DNA of 64,000 nucleotides from Segatella copri. Lineage in GTDB: Bacteria; Bacteroidota; Bacteroidia; Bacteroidales; Bacteroidaceae. Within the stretch, counting starts at the first letter, position 1, and every line of letters starts with the position of its first letter. Positions 44,019 through 53,553 of this stretch are shown one piece after another. The translations under genes and the position numbers were made by a program. Below the pieces are notes generated by a model. It worked only from the letters and a program-made list of their open reading frames with translations, had not been told where the DNA came from and searched no databases. The stretch covers positions 62,001 through 126,000 of the forward strand of contig NZ_CP156892.1 of NCBI RefSeq assembly GCF_019249795.2, read 5' to 3'.

Positions 44019-44411
44019 ATGGCAAAGATTAATCATTTAGAGATGGGTGCTGATGTTTTGGCACTCCAGGATGTACAGGTAAAGAAAGGTTTCATGGGTT
44101 TGACTGTCAAGCTCATCTATCAACCTACCAACAGTGTGATTAAGATAAAAGAGAAAGAATATTCTGTAGAGGATGGAAGAAAGCTTGAGAACATCCTCAG
44201 TGCAGCCCCTAAGGATGTAGAAACAGCGATCAGCAAATTCCCTGTTTCAGCCATCAGCATGGGTAATATGAAGTTACAGGCTTGCATCTCTGACGACCAC
44301 CAGTTTGTTGCCACACAGCTCCTTGCCTTCAAGGATTTCAGTTACAAGCCGGTTACAGAGATGAAGACCTATACAGGAAAGACAGCCGAAGCTTTCGCTC
44401 AGTTGTTTTAG
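44019..44411 (+). CDS. Hypothetical cytoplasmic protein
   Basis: 130 residues, no signal peptide or membrane segment, mixed strands and helices (MAKINHLEMGADVLALQDVQ, LTVKLIYQPTNSVIKIKEKE). I do not recognise a domain. The coding character is supported by balanced composition, a clear start after a gene-free stretch and a strong terminator 23 nt past the stop. Confidence 0.65.
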   Translation: MAKINHLEMGADVLALQDVQVKKGFMGLTVKLIYQPTNSVIKIKEKEYSVEDGRKLENILSAAPKDVETAISKFPVSAISMGNMKLQACISDDHQFVATQLLAFKDFSYKPVTEMKTYTGKTAEAFAQLF

Positions 44412-44433
44412 TTATATCACAGTTTCGGGACAG

Positions 44434-44466
44434 GGGACAGAACAAATCCTCTGTCCCTTTTTTATT
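44434..44466. terminator. Terminator between the hypothetical gene and the AraC regulator
   Basis: GGGACAG (44434-44440) and CTGTCCC (44451-44457) with a following T-run on the plus strand. The convergent AraC gene stops at 44467. Confidence 0.85.
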
Positions 44467-45336
44467 TTATAGATATAGGATGAAATCTCGGTTCATTCCC
44501 TCTTCCCAATTACGGTAATGCTTAGGCGACAGACCGGTATGTTTCTTGAAGAAGGTTCCGAAGGCTGAAGCATTGGGAAAACTGAGTTCATTGGCTATCT
44601 GCTGTATCGTCTTCGTGGTGTTCTTCATCAGGTAGATACTGCGACGGATCATCGCCTTGAAAAGCAACTGCTGGACCGTCTGACCGCAAACCGACTTGAC
44701 CAGTACCGACAGATATTTCGGTGTAAGACAGAGTTCGTCTGCATAGAAAGCCACACTGCGCTCACGCATATAGTTCTTCTCTATCAGCAGCACCAGCGAC
44801 TCAAAGATGGCAATCTTCCGTTCCATCTCCTTGCCGGCAGCCTTGAACGATGCCGAGAAGATGCTGCACAAACGATACGTAACAGCCATCAGTAACAGTT
44901 TCTGCTCATGCACACAATATGCATCCAGTTCACCACTCTTCTCTTTTTCCAACTCCAGTTTCCTCAGCATCAGGGCATAGGAAGTGAGCATATCCTCATA
45001 GCCCGTCGTCCTGACATGGCAGGGTTTGGGATAAATCGTAGCATAAAGACGCATGGTAACCACGGTATTACCCAACATGTGACGAATCTGTTCAGCACGG
45101 TAAAAAAGAAGGGTATATTTGAGGTTCTTGCCCGTTTCCTGCACATGAAACATCACTCCTTTGGAGAGGAAAACGGTTTCACCCTCAGATGCAACAAAGG
45201 ATGTTCCGTCTACACAGAAACGGAACATCCCCTGATGACAGATTACGATTCCGACATAGTCGGAGTAGAAAGGCTGCATCAACAGCTGAGGAAACTCATG
45301 AGCCTCATATATGATGATATTATCTGTTATTTTCAT
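44467..45336 (-). CDS. AraC-family transcriptional regulator
   Basis: The start at 45336 (MKITDNIIIYEAHEFPQLLM) is chosen because a promoter box lies in the longer upstream frame. The 289-residue protein has an N-terminal cupin-like sensing domain (DYVGIVICHQGMFRFCVDGT) and a C-terminal double helix-turn-helix (AFYADELCLTPKYLSVLVKS; QQIANELSFPNASAFGTFF; HTGLSPKHYRN). It lies just downstream of the efflux operon on the same strand and may control it, as is common for AraC regulators beside transporters; this is inference. Confidence 0.9.
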   Translation of the reverse strand: MKITDNIIIYEAHEFPQLLMQPFYSDYVGIVICHQGMFRFCVDGTSFVASEGETVFLSKGVMFHVQETGKNLKYTLLFYRAEQIRHMLGNTVVTMRLYATIYPKPCHVRTTGYEDMLTSYALMLRKLELEKEKSGELDAYCVHEQKLLLMAVTYRLCSIFSASFKAAGKEMERKIAIFESLVLLIEKNYMRERSVAFYADELCLTPKYLSVLVKSVCGQTVQQLLFKAMIRRSIYLMKNTTKTIQQIANELSFPNASAFGTFFKKHTGLSPKHYRNWEEGMNRDFILYL

Positions 45337-45380
45337 GATGAATATGAATCTGTTATCTTCAGATTTAACTGCGAAGATAA

Positions 45381-45388
45381 CAAAAATA
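45381..45388 (-). promoter_or_regulatory. TAnnTTTG -7 box for the AraC regulator
   Basis: The minus-strand TATTTTTG lies 45 nt upstream of the chosen start. Confidence 0.5.
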
Positions 45389-45439
45389 TCCATTCATCAG
45401 ATGAGCAGCCTGTATCTTTTATGATATTTTAGCACTCCA

Positions 45440-47134
45440 CTACCTTCTTCCCAGGGATTTCACATCTACATTCTTCAGCAGATACTCACGCGTCAGTTCC
45501 CCGATATTGCGCTTGCGCCAAGGGAGAACGAGCATCAGTCCGGCACACAGCAGACAGCCGTAGAAGGTCCAGCCTGCCATCTCCTTGATGCTCACCAGCG
45601 TGGCCTGTACCTGTACCTTTCCCTTCGTACTCATGGCAGCCATATTCTGTGCCTCGGTTACACTCTTGCCCTGATATTGCATGCCTCTCACCGTCTGGTC
45701 GTAAGTCTTCGCCGTCTCGATGTTCGTGCGGTCGTAATCCTGGGCAAAGCGGGTTACATAATACTGCTGTCTGTGCTGAAGCACATTGGTATAGAGCGCA
45801 GAGCCGATACAAGGGGCAATGACCATACGAACGGTAAGCATGATGCAAACCCAGGTTGACATGAAGCGGTAAGGCATGCGCTGGTTGGCTATCGTGGAGA
45901 TGAGCGAATAGAGCAGCATCATTCCTGTAGAACGGATGATGATAGGCCATTTCATACGTTCATACATGCCGTCGTTCTGTACCTCGAAATACATGTACAG
46001 CGCATAGGCTCCGATAAAGAGGAAACCCAGACAGTACATCCACTTCAGGTGAACATTCTTAGCTCTGGCGATAACTGCAAATATCAGTCCCACGGTGTAG
46101 CCCACCATCACCCAGTTGCCTAGCGTGGCGTTCTGCCAGTTATCTATCTTCATACTCACATTGGTGAACACGTTGACAAACATGGCACTCGAATTGCAGA
46201 CCATCAGCAGGAAGAAGAGCAGGATACCGTAGTTGATGACCCTGAGCTGGAACACCTCCATGATGAAATAAGGTGAACGCCGCGTCTTCTCCAAATAGAT
46301 GAACAGAGCGGTAAAGATAAGACAGACCACCGAAGAGAAACGGATGGTAGGATCATCAAACCAGTCGAGCGTCTTACCGAAAACCATGACATAAGCAAAC
46401 GAACAGAGCATGATACTGAACACCGTAACATTGCCAAACTTCGACATCGTTATCGGGAACTTAGGCATCGGATACTTATGATAAGGCATGGTGAAGAACA
46501 CGATGATGATGCCTGCCAGCATGAATGCCATCATGAAATGATAAACATACTGCCACTCATAAGCATAGGCAAGCCATGCCGTTAGCCAGGTTCCCAACTG
46601 TCCGATAATCATGAAGAAGAGATAGATGACCGGCTGCGACACCATCTTCTCCGAATCTACCGCATCCCATGCTTCCTCGGTAGTAGGCTCGCATCCCGGA
46701 GTGATATTCCTCGTAGCCTCTATTCCGAAACCATATCTGATGAGCACGAAGAGATGCGCCATCAGCAGCGTCTGACGGACAAAACCCATCAGCAGACTGC
46801 ACAGTCCGAGTATAAACAGCGAGTCGGTCTGGGCACACACGAAACTGAGGATAAAGAGAATGGAGAAGCCCACGATGCACATCATCTTCTCTCTACGTAT
46901 GCACACCAGATCATAGAAGAACGGCGAGAAAGCCGCCATTCCTATCGAGGTGCAGAAGCCAGCAAAGGCGATGTATTCCGACTGGATGCCGAGTCCGCTC
47001 ATCATCTCGCCGCTGTTGGCAGAATAGACGCCACTCATCGTAATCATCGGCACGAAGAGGATGATCATGAAGATGATGCCGAGCGGTTTGGGCACCCAAT
47101 CATAAAACGGATAATTCTTATATTCTTCTTCCAT
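45440..47134 (-). CDS. MFS drug:proton antiporter, EmrB/DHA2-like
   Basis: The 564-residue integral membrane protein has about 14 hydrophobic segments, starting with PKPLGIIFMIILFVPMITMS. A large periplasmic region lies near the end (ARFAQDYDRTNIETAKTYDQ), like EmrB-type transporters working with a HlyD adaptor. It is the third gene of a TolC-HlyD-MFS transcript, 32 nt after the adaptor gene. It probably exports hydrophobic toxic compounds across both membranes; the substrate cannot be predicted. Confidence 0.85.
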   Translation of the reverse strand: MEEEYKNYPFYDWVPKPLGIIFMIILFVPMITMSGVYSANSGEMMSGLGIQSEYIAFAGFCTSIGMAAFSPFFYDLVCIRREKMMCIVGFSILFILSFVCAQTDSLFILGLCSLLMGFVRQTLLMAHLFVLIRYGFGIEATRNITPGCEPTTEEAWDAVDSEKMVSQPVIYLFFMIIGQLGTWLTAWLAYAYEWQYVYHFMMAFMLAGIIIVFFTMPYHKYPMPKFPITMSKFGNVTVFSIMLCSFAYVMVFGKTLDWFDDPTIRFSSVVCLIFTALFIYLEKTRRSPYFIMEVFQLRVINYGILLFFLLMVCNSSAMFVNVFTNVSMKIDNWQNATLGNWVMVGYTVGLIFAVIARAKNVHLKWMYCLGFLFIGAYALYMYFEVQNDGMYERMKWPIIIRSTGMMLLYSLISTIANQRMPYRFMSTWVCIMLTVRMVIAPCIGSALYTNVLQHRQQYYVTRFAQDYDRTNIETAKTYDQTVRGMQYQGKSVTEAQNMAAMSTKGKVQVQATLVSIKEMAGWTFYGCLLCAGLMLVLPWRKRNIGELTREYLLKNVDVKSLGRR

Positions 47135-47166
47135 ATATTACTTCATTTCCATCTAGCTGTTTTTTT

Positions 47167-48279
47167 TTACTTTCTCTCAGCCTTGACAACCACCATCATG
47201 CCGGCAGCAAGATGCTCATTATCCTCTTTGCTGAGGTTGTTGAAATCGATTCTTACAGGCACACGCTGCTGAATCTTGACAAAGTTGCCAGCCGAATTAT
47301 CTGTAGGTACCAGCGAATATTTCGAACCGGTAGCACCAGAAATGGCGGTCACCGTACCCTCAAACTCCTTGTTACTGATGGCATCTACAGTCATACGCAC
47401 CTTCTGTCCTACATAGAGATTCTCTATCTGGGTTTCCTTATAGTTGGCAATCACCCATTTGTTGTTGGTTGGAATGATGTAGGTAATGGTGGTTCCTGCA
47501 TTCACCATCTGTCCCTCCTCGATAGAGCGGCGACCCAGTTTGCCGTCACAAGGAGCCACAACCACACAGTAAGAGAGATTCAGCTTTGCCATCTCTACGG
47601 CTGCCTCGGCACGCTCGATGGAGGCAGCCACATTCTGCTTGCGGGTAGTTACCTCATTTACACCCTTATAGGCAGCAGCCTGCTGCTTCTTTACCCCTTC
47701 GAGTTTCTTTCTGGTGGCTGCATATTCTACCTCCAACTGTTCGAGCTGGATAGGAGTAGCCGCCTTCTTTTCTACCAGGTTGCGATAGCGTTCGCAGTCC
47801 TTGGCGAGTTTGGCAAGTCGTACATTTATTTCATCGATAGATGCCTGATAGATAGAAGCTGATGTCTCGGTGGTCTGCTCTGTAGCATTGATGACATTGG
47901 CTCCTGCCTTGGCATCCTTGAGGGCTGCTTCAGCCTCCATCAGACGGATACGATACTCCCGGTCGTCGAGCACAAGGAGGGTATCTCCCTTGTGTACTTC
48001 CTGATGTTCTCTGAAGCATACCTTGGCGATATAGCCGGATGCACGGAGATTAACCGGTGAGATATATTGTTCTATCTGAGCATCATTGCTCGTTTCGTTA
48101 GAGTTATAATCGAGGAAGAGGCATACGATTTTCCAGAGTCCGAAAGCCAGGATAGCAACACCTATCAGGCTGGCGATAATCTGTCTTACGCGCTGCTTCT
48201 TCAGTTTCTTCCTGGTTTCTTCGTGAGATACCTGTGTAGCCTCTGCTGTTTCTACATTTTTATTTTCGTTCTGTTCCAT
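47167..48279 (-). CDS. HlyD/EmrA-family membrane-fusion protein
   Basis: The 370-residue periplasmic adaptor has an N-terminal membrane anchor (IIASLIGVAILAFGLWKIVC, about 34-53). The first biotinyl-lipoyl half is VNLRASGYIAKVCFREHQEV, followed by an alpha-helical hairpin (about 110-225), and the second half is VVVAPCDGKLGRRSIEEGQM. It bridges the MFS pump and a TolC-type channel. It follows the TolC-family gene by 98 nt on the same strand. Confidence 0.93.
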   Translation of the reverse strand: MEQNENKNVETAEATQVSHEETRKKLKKQRVRQIIASLIGVAILAFGLWKIVCLFLDYNSNETSNDAQIEQYISPVNLRASGYIAKVCFREHQEVHKGDTLLVLDDREYRIRLMEAEAALKDAKAGANVINATEQTTETSASIYQASIDEINVRLAKLAKDCERYRNLVEKKAATPIQLEQLEVEYAATRKKLEGVKKQQAAAYKGVNEVTTRKQNVAASIERAEAAVEMAKLNLSYCVVVAPCDGKLGRRSIEEGQMVNAGTTITYIIPTNNKWVIANYKETQIENLYVGQKVRMTVDAISNKEFEGTVTAISGATGSKYSLVPTDNSAGNFVKIQQRVPVRIDFNNLSKEDNEHLAAGMMVVVKAERK

Positions 48280-48377
48280 AGTTTTATTGTAATTTGGAAT
48301 CAGGGAATATGAAGTAAAGTTTTTTACATCCCGTTTTCCTGTTTATATTTTATTTCTTAATGATTTATTCTTCTCCG

Positions 48378-49706
48378 TTATTTAGCAACCGAAATCTGGT
48401 TGAGCTGTCCAGTCAACTTGAGCAGCGAGAGATTGGCAACTTTATAGCGATAGTAGGCTGTGAGATAATTGTTCATTGCCTCGCTCATACGCATCTCGTC
48501 CTGCAGCACCGCTGTCATCGAAGCCACACCCTCCTTATACTGGTCGGCTGTTACGTTGTAAACATCCTGCGCCATGGTATAATTATCAAACTGCTTCTTG
48601 TAGTTGCGCTGACTGTTGTTCACCTCGCTCACCGCATTCATATAGTTTGCCTGCAGTCCCTTCAGGGCGTCCTCGTAACCGATGCGTGCATTCTCCTCCT
48701 CTATCTTCGCCTTTCTGATTTTAGAACGCTTTTCAAAACCATCGAATACAGGCACTCTCAGTTGAATGCCCAGACCATTGGAACCATACCAGTGGTTTGA
48801 CTCGCCCGAATGAATCCAGTGATCTATCCTATCGGTAAAGGCAGAATACATCAGGTTTCCGGTCAGCGAGAGCGATGGCAGATAGCCGTCCTTGGCAAGT
48901 TTGGTCTGCTTCTGGGTGAGCAATTTCTTCTGTTCCAGCAACTGGAGTTCGTAGAGTCCCGTATCCAGTCCGTCAGCCTTCACCATCTCAATCTTTCCCG
49001 GATCTACGGCTGTCACCTTCATCTCCTTCTCGGCAGGATAATCTATCACATACTTGAGCATGGTATACTGCTGTTCGAGCATGGCGATGGCGTTATCGCG
49101 CTGCACGGTGAGGTTCTCGATATTGAGATTCACTCGCTTCAGATCTACCTCCAGACTCATCTGGTTATCATAGAAAGCCTGGGTGATGTTTCTGAGTTCT
49201 ACCAGTCGCTTGATATTGTCATCCGTCAGACGAATCTGCTCAGATGTGTTCTGCGCCATGTAATACATCTTGGCAGTCTGCACGATGAGGTCTTCACGCG
49301 CCTTCTCATAAGAGAGTTGGTTGAGTTTATCGGCAATCTTGGTGATATCGATGGCGGTAAGAATCATCTGGTTATACAGCGGCATCTGCAATTGTACACC
49401 CGCCGAAGCATTATACTGCAACGTCTTGGTTACATTATAAGGCTTGCCGTAAGCCGAGCCGTCGGTAACCGAAACAGGCGGCGTAAAGTTGTCGTTGAGC
49501 TGTGCCACCGCATTGATTTGCGGATAGAGTTTAGCCTGATTTTCGCTGATAGCGTACTTTCCCTTAGCTATTTCGTTTCGGCTGCTCTGGAGCGACAGGT
49601 TGTTATCCACTGCCATCTGCAGGCACTGGCTGAGCGTAAGCGTCTCCTGTGCGCCAAGAGTATGGAAAGCTCCGAGCGCGAAACATAAGATGATTATTTT
49701 CTTCAT
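48378..49706 (-). CDS. TolC-family outer-membrane efflux channel
   Basis: The 442-residue protein has a signal peptide (MKKIIILCFALGAFHTLGAQ). Two repeated outer-membrane efflux halves follow, each with long helices (LTLSQCLQMAVDNNLSLQSS at the start; LGIQLRVPVFDGFEKRSKIR in the second half). It forms the outer-membrane duct of the tripartite pump with the two genes downstream. It is first in the operon, behind a TAnnTTTG box. Confidence 0.93.
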   Translation of the reverse strand: MKKIIILCFALGAFHTLGAQETLTLSQCLQMAVDNNLSLQSSRNEIAKGKYAISENQAKLYPQINAVAQLNDNFTPPVSVTDGSAYGKPYNVTKTLQYNASAGVQLQMPLYNQMILTAIDITKIADKLNQLSYEKAREDLIVQTAKMYYMAQNTSEQIRLTDDNIKRLVELRNITQAFYDNQMSLEVDLKRVNLNIENLTVQRDNAIAMLEQQYTMLKYVIDYPAEKEMKVTAVDPGKIEMVKADGLDTGLYELQLLEQKKLLTQKQTKLAKDGYLPSLSLTGNLMYSAFTDRIDHWIHSGESNHWYGSNGLGIQLRVPVFDGFEKRSKIRKAKIEEENARIGYEDALKGLQANYMNAVSEVNNSQRNYKKQFDNYTMAQDVYNVTADQYKEGVASMTAVLQDEMRMSEAMNNYLTAYYRYKVANLSLLKLTGQLNQISVAK

Positions 49707-49755
49707 ATCTTCTTAATGATTTCTATTGATTTACGTTTCATTTATTATCTGGATG

Positions 49756-49763
49756 CAAAGGTA
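49756..49763 (-). promoter_or_regulatory. TAnnTTTG -7 box for the efflux operon
   Basis: The minus-strand TACCTTTG is followed by CATCC, 50 nt upstream of the TolC-family start. Confidence 0.7.
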
Positions 49764-49830
49764 CAGCTTTTCGGTGATAAAAGACTATTCACATCTTATC
49801 ACAATATGTTCAAAATTTCCGAAAATAACA

Positions 49831-49879
49831 ATAAAAATAGGTCTAGCAACACCGCGCTAAGCGGGATCACTAGACCTAT
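49831..49879 (-). terminator. Terminator of the PurF-like gene
   Basis: ATAGGTCTAG and CTAGACCTAT (49837-49879) enclose an inner CCGC...GCGG hairpin. On the minus strand a TTTTTATT tail follows. Confidence 0.75.
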
Positions 49880-49911
49880 CTTCTTATCTATCAAGAACTT
49901 ATATTCTTATT

Positions 49912-51351
49912 TTAGTCTTCATCAGCAAACTCATTCAGAGTATATGCGCTGCTGCCATCAAAGCAATGGGTACATACCTGGCACTTTGGAAGACCGATGG
50001 CCTCTACCAGCTGCTCGATGGTATTGAACTTCAGGGAAGTCAAGCCCAACTGGTTAGCAATCTCATCTACCATTCTCTGATACTCAGGAGAACCGGTGGT
50101 AGCGTATTTCTCAAGATTCTTGTTGGCATCACCCTCAAACTTCTCAATAATACGGCGGGTAATCAGCTCCATGTCACTCTTGGAAGAAGTGAAGTTGATG
50201 AACGGACAGCCGTATACCAATGGAGGACACGCTATACGCATGTGGCACTCCTTCAAGCCAGCCTGGTCGAAAAGCACCTTCACATTGTCGCGAAGCTGGG
50301 TACCACGAACGATACTGTCATCACAGAATAACACACGCTTGCCCTTCAGCATCGCCTTGTTAGGAATCAGCTTCATCTTGGCTACCAGCGAACGCATGCT
50401 CTGGTTGCTTGGAGTAAAACTGCGAGGCCATGTAGGCGTATACTTGGCAATACAGCGCTGGTAAGGCACACCCTTGCCGGCAGCATAACCCATCGCCATA
50501 CCCGTACCTGAATCAGGAATACCGCTGCAGCAGTCTACCTCCACATCATCGGTCTTGGCGAGATTAAAGCCGTTGGTAAAACGCGCCTCCTCTACATTCT
50601 TGCCCTCGTAGGTAGATGTAGGGAATCCGTAGTAAACCCAGAGGAAAGAGCAAACCTGCATCTTCTTGTTGGCAGGACGGATCTGCTCCATGCCATCAGC
50701 TTTAATCTTCACGATTTCGCCTGGTCCTACCTCATATGCTGTTTCATAATCGAGATTAGGGAACGAGGTGGTTTCGCTGGAAGCCGCATAGGCTCCTTCC
50801 TTCTTGCCGATGATGATTGGAGTACGTCCCCAACTGTCGCGCGCACAGATGATGCCATCCTCGGTAAGGATCATCATGGTGCAGGAACCTTTGATGTGAT
50901 GGAAAACGTTTTCGATACCTTCTCTGAAGGTTTTACCCTGAATAATGAGCAGAGCCACCAACTCAGTAGGATTGGTACTACCCGAAGACATTTCAGCAAA
51001 GTGCATGTTCTTTTCGAGCAGAAGCTGAGTAAGTTCATCCTTGTTTACTATCTTAGCTACAGTGCAAATGGCAAAGCGGCCAAGATGAGAGTTCATGATG
51101 AGTGGCTGGGCATCTGTATCGCTAATCACGCCGATGCCCGATGTAGCTCCTTCAAACTTGTCGAGTGTAGATTCAAACTTCGTTCTGAAGTATGAACTTT
51201 CCAGATTGTGGATAGAGCGCACGAAGCCCTTCTCACTACTGTAGGTTGCCAAACCGCCCCGGCGTGTGCCGAGATGTGAGTTGTAATCTGTGCCGTAAAA
51301 GAGATCAGCGACACAGCTTTTCTTGGAAATAGTTCCGAAAATGCCTCCCAT
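49912..51351 (-). CDS. Amidophosphoribosyltransferase-like protein lacking the glutaminase nucleophile
   Basis: The 479-residue protein aligns with PurF over its whole length: an N-terminal Ntn-type glutaminase domain (GTRRGGLATYS, SHLGRFAI) and a phosphoribosyltransferase domain with the PRPP loop VLFCDDSIVRGTQLRDN. Cys-rich sites (ACPPLVYGCPF, LPKCQVCTHCFDG) recall the iron-sulfur PurF class. However, PurF needs Cys as the first residue after Met, whereas this protein starts MGGIFG; Gly replaces the nucleophile. It may use ammonia or have another role. From memory this paralogue is conserved in Bacteroidales. Confidence 0.85.
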   Translation of the reverse strand: MGGIFGTISKKSCVADLFYGTDYNSHLGTRRGGLATYSSEKGFVRSIHNLESSYFRTKFESTLDKFEGATSGIGVISDTDAQPLIMNSHLGRFAICTVAKIVNKDELTQLLLEKNMHFAEMSSGSTNPTELVALLIIQGKTFREGIENVFHHIKGSCTMMILTEDGIICARDSWGRTPIIIGKKEGAYAASSETTSFPNLDYETAYEVGPGEIVKIKADGMEQIRPANKKMQVCSFLWVYYGFPTSTYEGKNVEEARFTNGFNLAKTDDVEVDCCSGIPDSGTGMAMGYAAGKGVPYQRCIAKYTPTWPRSFTPSNQSMRSLVAKMKLIPNKAMLKGKRVLFCDDSIVRGTQLRDNVKVLFDQAGLKECHMRIACPPLVYGCPFINFTSSKSDMELITRRIIEKFEGDANKNLEKYATTGSPEYQRMVDEIANQLGLTSLKFNTIEQLVEAIGLPKCQVCTHCFDGSSAYTLNEFADED

Positions 51352-51390
51352 AAGAGTATAATTCTATGTTATAATTTTGTAATATGGGTG

Positions 51391-51398
51391 CAAAGATA
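51391..51398 (-). promoter_or_regulatory. TAnnTTTG -7 box for the PurF-like gene
   Basis: The minus-strand TATCTTTG is followed by CACCC, 40 nt upstream of the start codon. Confidence 0.7.
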
Positions 51399-51504
51399 AA
51401 TAAAAATCAGAAAATACGCAAGTCTTTTTGCTTTTTTTCTATAAAAACATGATTATGAGGGTAACTTGCTACCCTATTTCGAGAAGAATAAACGGCTACT
51501 GAAA

Positions 51505-51538
51505 CGAAAAGCGCTCCGGCAATAATTACCGGAGCGCC
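51505..51538 (-). terminator. Terminator of the phosphohexomutase gene
   Basis: GCGCTCCGG (51511-51519) pairs with CCGGAGCGC (51529-51537). On the minus strand it is followed by TTTTCGTTTC. Confidence 0.75.
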
Positions 51539-51559
51539 ATGATATGATTTCCTATGAAA

Positions 51560-53311
51560 TTAATCCAACTTCAGGCTCTTCTTGATAGCCTCGATCTTAT
51601 CCATTGCAGCAGCTATGCAGCGGTTGTAGCAACCAGCGCACTTGAATGAAGGATCCTTAACCTCTATATAGAACTTGATCTTAGGCTCTGTACCTGATGG
51701 ACGGACACTTACCTTGGTGTTGTCATCGCAGAACCACTGGAGTACATTGCTTGTAGCAGGCATATCGAGCTTCTCTACGCTGCCGTCAGCATGCTTAACC
51801 TCCAAAGACTGATAGTCCTTCCAGGTTACCACCTTGCTGCCACCCAACTCCTGTGGAGGGTTGGCACGAAAGTCTGTCATCATCTGCTTAATCTCGTCAG
51901 CACCGGTCTTACCTGGGCGAACTACATTTACTGTGAACTCCTTGCTGAAGCCATACTCTGCATAAATCTGCATCAGGAGGTCGTAGAGAGTCTTGCCCTG
52001 ATCCTTAGCCCATGCTGCAATCTCGCAAATCAGACAGATAGATGCAGGAGCATCCTTATCGCGTACCTTATCGTATGGCAAGAAACCGAAGCTCTCCTCA
52101 CCACCACCGATGTACTGCTGCTTGCCCTCAGAGATAGCAATCTCGCGTGCAATCCACTTGAAACCGGTGTAGCAATCGCGCAACTCTACGTTGTTCTTCT
52201 TGGCAATTTCAGCGATAACTTCTGTTGTTACGATGGTCTTTACAAGGAAGTCTGTTGGCTTCAACTTGCCCAACTTCTTCTTGTTCTCAATGATGTAGTA
52301 GCAGAACATCATGGCTGTCTGGTTACCATTGATGATCATCCACTCGCCCTTGTCGTCGCGGCAAACGATGGCCAGGCGGTCAGCATCTGGGTCAGTAGCA
52401 ACCACGAGGTCAGCGTTCAACTTGGTACCGAGCTTCATACCGAGAGTCATAGCCTCTGCATTCTCTGGGTTTGGAGAAACGACTGTTGGGAAGTTGCCAT
52501 CTACAACCATCTGCTCAGGAACTACATTGATGTTCTGGAAGCCCCAAGAACGCAGACAGAGAGGTACGATGACACGACCTGTACCGTGCATAGCTGAATA
52601 AACGATGTTGAGGTCTTTCTGACGGTTGATGACATCCTGGTCAATCATAGCAGAATGAACGGCTGTCATGTAGTCGTAATCCATCTCACCACCGATAATC
52701 TTGATCTTATCCCAGTTAGCCTCAAACTTCACCTGGTCGATAGTAACCTTGTTTACCTCCTCGATGATACCTGTATCGTGTGGAGCCAGAACCTGAGCAC
52801 CGTCGCTCCAGTAAGCCTTGTAACCGTTGTATTCCTTAGGGTTGTGAGAAGCTGTTACGTTGACACCAGCCTTGGCACCGAGCTCACGGATAGCGAAAGA
52901 AATCTCTGGTGTAGGACGGAGGCTCTCGAAGAGATAAGCCTTGATGCCATTGGCAGAGAAGATGGCAGCTACGGTCTCAGCGAAGAGACGGGAATTGTTA
53001 CGGCAGTCGTGACCTACCACTACAGAAAGGTTCTCCTCACCTGGGAAAGCCTTGAGGATGTAGTTAGCAAAGCCCTGTGTAGCCATACCAACGATATACT
53101 TGTTCATGCGGTTGGTACCTGCGCCCATGATACCGCGCAAACCACCAGTACCGAACTCCAAGTTCTGATAGAATGCATCAACGAGAGCAGACTTGTCCTC
53201 TGCGTCGAGCATTGCCTTTACTTCCTTACGGGTTTCTTCGTCAAAAGCAGGTGTAAGCCACTGCTGTGCTCTTTCTTCACACTGCTTGATCAATTCTGCG
53301 TTATTAGCCAT
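51560..53311 (-). CDS. Phospho-sugar mutase (phosphoglucomutase/phosphomannomutase family)
   Basis: The 583-residue enzyme has the phosphoserine loop TASHNPKEYNGYKAYW, the metal-binding loop TDPDADRLAI, the sugar-specificity loop GGGEESFGFLPYDK, and the C-terminal phosphate-binding loop SVRPSGTEPKIKFYIEV. It interconverts hexose 1- and 6-phosphates for glycogen and cell-surface sugar synthesis. Size fits the long PGM/PMM subgroup. The exact sugar preference cannot be read from sequence. Confidence 0.95.
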   Translation of the reverse strand: MANNAELIKQCEERAQQWLTPAFDEETRKEVKAMLDAEDKSALVDAFYQNLEFGTGGLRGIMGAGTNRMNKYIVGMATQGFANYILKAFPGEENLSVVVGHDCRNNSRLFAETVAAIFSANGIKAYLFESLRPTPEISFAIRELGAKAGVNVTASHNPKEYNGYKAYWSDGAQVLAPHDTGIIEEVNKVTIDQVKFEANWDKIKIIGGEMDYDYMTAVHSAMIDQDVINRQKDLNIVYSAMHGTGRVIVPLCLRSWGFQNINVVPEQMVVDGNFPTVVSPNPENAEAMTLGMKLGTKLNADLVVATDPDADRLAIVCRDDKGEWMIINGNQTAMMFCYYIIENKKKLGKLKPTDFLVKTIVTTEVIAEIAKKNNVELRDCYTGFKWIAREIAISEGKQQYIGGGEESFGFLPYDKVRDKDAPASICLICEIAAWAKDQGKTLYDLLMQIYAEYGFSKEFTVNVVRPGKTGADEIKQMMTDFRANPPQELGGSKVVTWKDYQSLEVKHADGSVEKLDMPATSNVLQWFCDDNTKVSVRPSGTEPKIKFYIEVKDPSFKCAGCYNRCIAAAMDKIEAIKKSLKLD

Positions 53312-53393
53312 AGTTTGATTATATTATGTTATTAATTAATTCTTATCGAGAAGGATGTGCACGAAAACAATGCATAATTTCTCTATTTGCGTA

Positions 53394-53401
53394 CAAAGTT
53401 A
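53394..53401 (-). promoter_or_regulatory. TAnnTTTG -7 box for the phosphohexomutase gene
   Basis: The minus-strand TAACTTTG is followed by TACGC, 83 nt upstream of the start codon. Confidence 0.65.
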
Positions 53402-53444
53402 TATAAAAATTTTGATAAACCAAGCAAGAATGAAGTTTTTTTTG

Positions 53445-53452
53445 TATTTTTG
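53445..53452 (+). promoter_or_regulatory. TAnnTTTG -7 box for the DUF4491-rlmH-uvrA group
   Basis: TATTTTTG followed by CACATTG, 101 nt upstream of the DUF4491 start and divergent from the mutase promoter. Confidence 0.65.
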
Positions 53453-53553
53453 CACATTGAAATGGAATTGAAAATAGAATAAAGCTCATATTTAGCAATA
53501 TTATATTGGTAAGATAGCAAAGTTGAATGAACAAAATATAAAAACAATAGAAT

